From Pseudomonadota bacterium (lineage in GTDB: Bacteria > Pseudomonadota > Gammaproteobacteria > Acidiferrobacterales > UBA6901): a DNA stretch of 57,620 bases. Both the position numbers and the translations under genes were made by a program. The stretch lies in contig JAJYEK010000010.1 in assembly GCA_021785795.1 (NCBI GenBank), forward strand, positions 1 to 57,620, in the 5' to 3' direction. Under the pieces are notes generated by a model. It was not told the DNA's origin. It worked only from the letters and a program-made list of their open reading frames with translations, and ran no database searches. Below, piece by piece: positions 55,069-57,620 of the stretch (the stretch's first letter is position 1; every line of letters begins with the position of its first letter).

Positions 55069-56541
55069 TCAGGGATGTTTGTCGAGGGCGGCCTGGCGTT
55101 TGATTTCCTTGATGCGCGCGTCCAGGCTCGAGAGATAATAGTAGCTGTGTCCGGCATAACGGCGCGCGATGGTGAGCTGCTCGATCGCCGCGGGCGCGTT
55201 GCCGTCGAGATAGTAGTGCTCGGCCAGCGCCCGGTGGGATTCGAGCAGCCTGCCGCTGTCGCCGGCGGCCACGGCCAGCATCTTGTACAGCGATGCGCTG
55301 TCCGGGTCCTTGCGCAGCGCCTTGTGCAGCAGGGTGCGCGCCTGCTGGGCGTGACCGGTTTCGAGCAGCGCTGCGGCGTAGCGTTCCATCACCGCGAGGT
55401 CGTCCGGTGCGGTCCGGAGCAGGACGGCATAGTGTCCGAGGGCGGTGGTGTAGTGGCCCGCGGACATTTCGATTTCAGCCTGGGCCAGACGGAACAGCAG
55501 GTAGTGCGGGTGGCGCTGCACCAGGCCGTCGATCTCCCGGAGCGCGGGCGTGAGCTGCTGGTCTCGCGCCAGCGCCAGCGCATAGCCATACTGATCGGCA
55601 TCCTTCTGCAGGTAGTCGCCGTTGCGCAAGTCCCGGCGGTAGTAATTGACGAGCTCGTCGGGATCGTTGCTCGCGATGACGCGCACTTCGGCCTGGGCGT
55701 CGAAGAACGCGGTGTTGTCGGCCGGCGGGTGATGCGGAAACTTGGCCGCTTCGTTGGTCAGGTAGGTGATGCGGTCCGTGGTCGTGGGGTGGTCGCTCAG
55801 GAATCCGGGTATGCGCGGCTCGAAGCGCGTCGCGGTCGCCATGCGCTCGAAGAACCGCGGCATGGCGACGGCGTTGTAGCCCGCGGCGTTGAGCGTCTGC
55901 ATTCCGATGCGGTCGGCCTCCGCTTCGTACGCGCGCGAATGATCGAGCTGGGTCTGGGCCACTGCGGCGCTGCTGAGCGCCACGGTGGCCATGCCTCCGT
56001 TCGCGCTGCCGGAGGCGGCCAGCACCAGGCCCGCCAGCATTGCCCCCATGGCCGGCAGCGACAGCCGCTTGGACTCGGCGATCCCGCGGATGACATGGTG
56101 CTGGATGACGTGCGTGATCTCGTGCGACAGCACGGCCGCCAATTCGGACTCGCTGTGGGCGGTCAGGATGAGGCCCGCATCCACGCCGATGTATCCCCCG
56201 GGAACCGAGAAGGAGTTGATCGTCGGGTCATTGATGATGAAGAAATGGAACCTCTGGCCGGCGTCGCTGGTGTGCGCGACGAGCTTCTGTCCGAGCGCCT
56301 CGATGTATTCGTTGAGCTCGGGATCGTGGATGATGTTGAGGTCGTGGCGTGCGTAGCGCATGAAGTCGGCGCCGAGCTGCTTTTCCTGCTGCGGCGACAC
56401 CACCGCGAAGGCCTCGTTGCCGAGGTTCGGGAGGTTGGCGCCGAGGTCCACCTGGCTGCCGGAAGCGGCCTGGGCGTTTGCGAGCATCGTCGCGAAGGCT
56501 GCGGCGAGGACCAGCGCGTGCTTGCGGGATCGGGACATCAT
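55069..56541 (-). CDS. bepA: BepA/YfgC-type M48 metalloprotease with TPR domain
   Basis: 490 residues. Signal peptide (to about 25), M48 zinc site LSHEITHVIQHH with downstream EAEADRIGMQTL, PGGYIGVDAGLIL, FLSDHPTTTDRI, and a C-terminal TPR half (LFRLAQAEIEMSAGHYTTALGHYAVLLRTAP). BepA controls outer-membrane protein assembly in the periplasm. Same strand as soxXYZ but separated by 210 bases containing the sox promoter. Confidence 0.93.
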   Translation of the reverse strand: MMSRSRKHALVLAAAFATMLANAQAASGSQVDLGANLPNLGNEAFAVVSPQQEKQLGADFMRYARHDLNIIHDPELNEYIEALGQKLVAHTSDAGQRFHFFIINDPTINSFSVPGGYIGVDAGLILTAHSESELAAVLSHEITHVIQHHVIRGIAESKRLSLPAMGAMLAGLVLAASGSANGGMATVALSSAAVAQTQLDHSRAYEAEADRIGMQTLNAAGYNAVAMPRFFERMATATRFEPRIPGFLSDHPTTTDRITYLTNEAAKFPHHPPADNTAFFDAQAEVRVIASNDPDELVNYYRRDLRNGDYLQKDADQYGYALALARDQQLTPALREIDGLVQRHPHYLLFRLAQAEIEMSAGHYTTALGHYAVLLRTAPDDLAVMERYAAALLETGHAQQARTLLHKALRKDPDSASLYKMLAVAAGDSGRLLESHRALAEHYYLDGNAPAAIEQLTIARRYAGHSYYYLSSLDARIKEIKRQAALDKHP

Positions 56542-56805
56542 GTCGGCACCGGGCTGCGGTCTTTAGCGTTTGCGTCGGCCAGGGACCGCTTGCAGCCGGC
56601 CAGATCCCTGGGCCTCTTGCGACCGGTGCGGTGCCGGCATCCAGACCCGGCGGGTCGGCGGCTGACGCCGGCTTCGCCCGGGCGCACTGCGCCGGAAAGC
56701 CAAATTATCATAGCGCAACGGCAGCCGACCGTCATGGGTCTGGCCATGCCGCCGGGGATGACCGCGCCGGAAGCGCGGTTCCGGCGGCAGCGCGAATTGG
56801 GCGGC

Positions 56806-57111
56806 CTACTTGCCCATGTGCGGCGAGGACGAATAGCGCTCCATGCTGCTGCGATTGGCCCAGGTGCTTTCGCTCAGGATGGCATCCGGTATGGCGAACT
56901 GGTTTTCGCGGCTGACCGGCGTGACTTTCACGATCTTGACGATGTCATCGTAGGCGAACTTGCGCAGCATCCCGCTCTGATCGGTCATGCGTGCCACCAT
57001 GAACTGGTCGTACAGGCGGTAGGGGTAGATGTTGGCCGGGCGCAGCTTGCCCTGCGGATCGCGCCAGGTGATCGTGTAGCGGGTATGGGCAGTAAAATCG
57101 TCTTTCTTCAC
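56806..57111 (-). CDS. Small conserved-looking protein, function unknown
   Basis: 101 residues from GTG 57111, selected because GGAGG stands six bases before it; the frame is open 13 codons further. The sequence KKDDFTAHTRYTITWRDPQG, then YPYRLYDQFMVARMTDQSGMLRKFAYDDIVKIVKVTPV looks like a small beta-rich domain. No signal peptide. I do not recognise a family. It is divergent from the rhodanese gene, so could relate to sulfur metabolism, but that is context only. Confidence 0.65.
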   Translation of the reverse strand: MKKDDFTAHTRYTITWRDPQGKLRPANIYPYRLYDQFMVARMTDQSGMLRKFAYDDIVKIVKVTPVSRENQFAIPDAILSESTWANRSSMERYSSSPHMGK

Positions 57112-57332
57112 GCGATACCTCCGGGTCACTGACGGGACGGGGCCGGCCACAGTCCGGATTGCTTCCCGTGATGCCTGATAACCATCCAGTCAATAAGGGT
57201 TGAGCGCATTGACCGGGTCTGGCCTATGGTAATTGGCCGCCGAACCGGCTAAGCTAACCAACTCAAGAAATTTTGAATCTACTAATATACTTATTAACTG
57301 CGTAATTCTATTTCCTGTCGGGGAATTATACA

Positions 57333-57620
57333 ATGTATGGCTTCGATGAGCTGGAGGTGTCTGAACTGCAGGGATGGTTGCAGTCCGGCGACCGCGGATT
57401 CGAGCTCGTTGACGTGCGCACGCCCGCGGAGGTTGCGCGCGGGGCGATCCCTGGAGCGCGCCATATTCCGCTGCATCTCCTGCCGGTGCGTGAACGCGAG
57501 CTGGAAGGGGCGCAGCGCGTGGTGTTTTACTGCCAGACCGGCGCCCGGTCGGCGCAGGCCTGTGCGTTCTTCGCGGCGCGCGGCCAGCGGAACATCTATA
57601 ATCTGCGTGGCGGCATCCGG
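57333..57620 (+). CDS. Rhodanese-domain protein, 3' end cut by window edge
   Basis: From ATG 57333, 96 codons remain open to the window end: MYGFDELEVSELQGWLQSGD, ELVDVRTPAEVARGAIPGARHIPL and the active-site loop VVFYCQTGARSAQAC with the persulfide cysteine in CxxGxR. Single-domain rhodaneses move sulfane sulfur. In sulfur oxidisers such a gene commonly begins an rhd-tusA-dsrE cluster, which cannot be checked beyond the edge. The 220-base spacer upstream is AT-rich near 57270-57300. Confidence 0.9.
   Translation, partial: MYGFDELEVSELQGWLQSGDRGFELVDVRTPAEVARGAIPGARHIPLHLLPVRERELEGAQRVVFYCQTGARSAQACAFFAARGQRNIYNLRGGIR

Noticed and set aside
55075..57132. 685-codon plus-strand open frame opposite the BepA gene
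   Set aside because: Antisense to an M48 protease with intact motifs and to the small gene with a good ribosome-binding site; arginine/valine-rich shadow composition.

Overview
The window reads as chromosome of a GC-rich, autotrophic, sulfur-oxidising gammaproteobacterium, most likely an acidophile-type lineage such as Acidiferrobacterales or a relative of Acidithiobacillus; the taxon is inferred from gene content only. Housekeeping blocks have classic gammaproteobacterial order: rpsP-rimM-trmD-rplS-xerD; rnam-yciO-M50 protease-trpS-scpA-scpB-rluB; yciB-yciI-bolA-ppiase; smc-zipA-ligA. Lithotrophy genes are a diheme thiosulfate dehydrogenase (tsdA), tusA, soxXYZ, a terminal rhodanese, a cytochrome bc1 operon with cytochrome c4 and a high-potential iron-sulfur protein, and a CbbY-type phosphatase that points to a Calvin cycle.

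Layout. 1-4.2 kb: partial cbbY, dksA, dihydroorotase, DedA, xerD. 4.4-8.2 kb: TPR protein plus the ribosomal operon (minus strand). 8.4-15 kb: chalcone-isomerase-like protein, DMT exporter with a histidine tail, decayed GspE/PilB-type ATPase, membrane protein, S41 protease homologue, MFS exporter, tusA. 15.3-19.7 kb (minus): gnd, tsdA, sulP, pgl, the last three translationally overlapping. 20-29.2 kb (plus): a histidine kinase/sigma-54 response regulator pair followed by cycA-sdrA-petA-petB-petC-hip. Both units are preceded by textbook sigma-54 -24/-12 elements, and hip ends at a strong intrinsic terminator. 29.2-34 kb: mixed single genes (HIT, PEBP, mlaA, mobA, NAD(P)H oxidoreductase, GNAT). 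33.8-50 kb: the housekeeping cell-cycle, translation and DNA-repair blocks. 49.9-51.9 kb: one uninterrupted ORF fusing QueF to a D-ribulokinase-like FGGY kinase. 52-57.6 kb: GGDEF-EAL protein, soxXYZ, BepA-like protease, a small unknown protein and the start of a rhodanese.

How it fits together. Periplasmic thiosulfate is handled by TsdA and by SoxXYZ (soxA and soxB are not in the window). Electrons can pass through cytochrome c4, the bc1 complex and HiPIP. The adjacent two-component system is the obvious candidate to switch this respiratory operon through RpoN, and its own operon carries the better sigma-54 site, suggesting autoregulation. The least expected items are this RpoN-controlled bc1/HiPIP operon, the QueF-ribulokinase fusion, and several enzymes with altered key residues: an S41 protease lacking the catalytic lysine, an SDR lacking the catalytic serine, and a Rieske protein with CTHLCC in place of CTHLGC. 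No tRNA, rRNA, CRISPR array, insertion sequence or prophage was seen.
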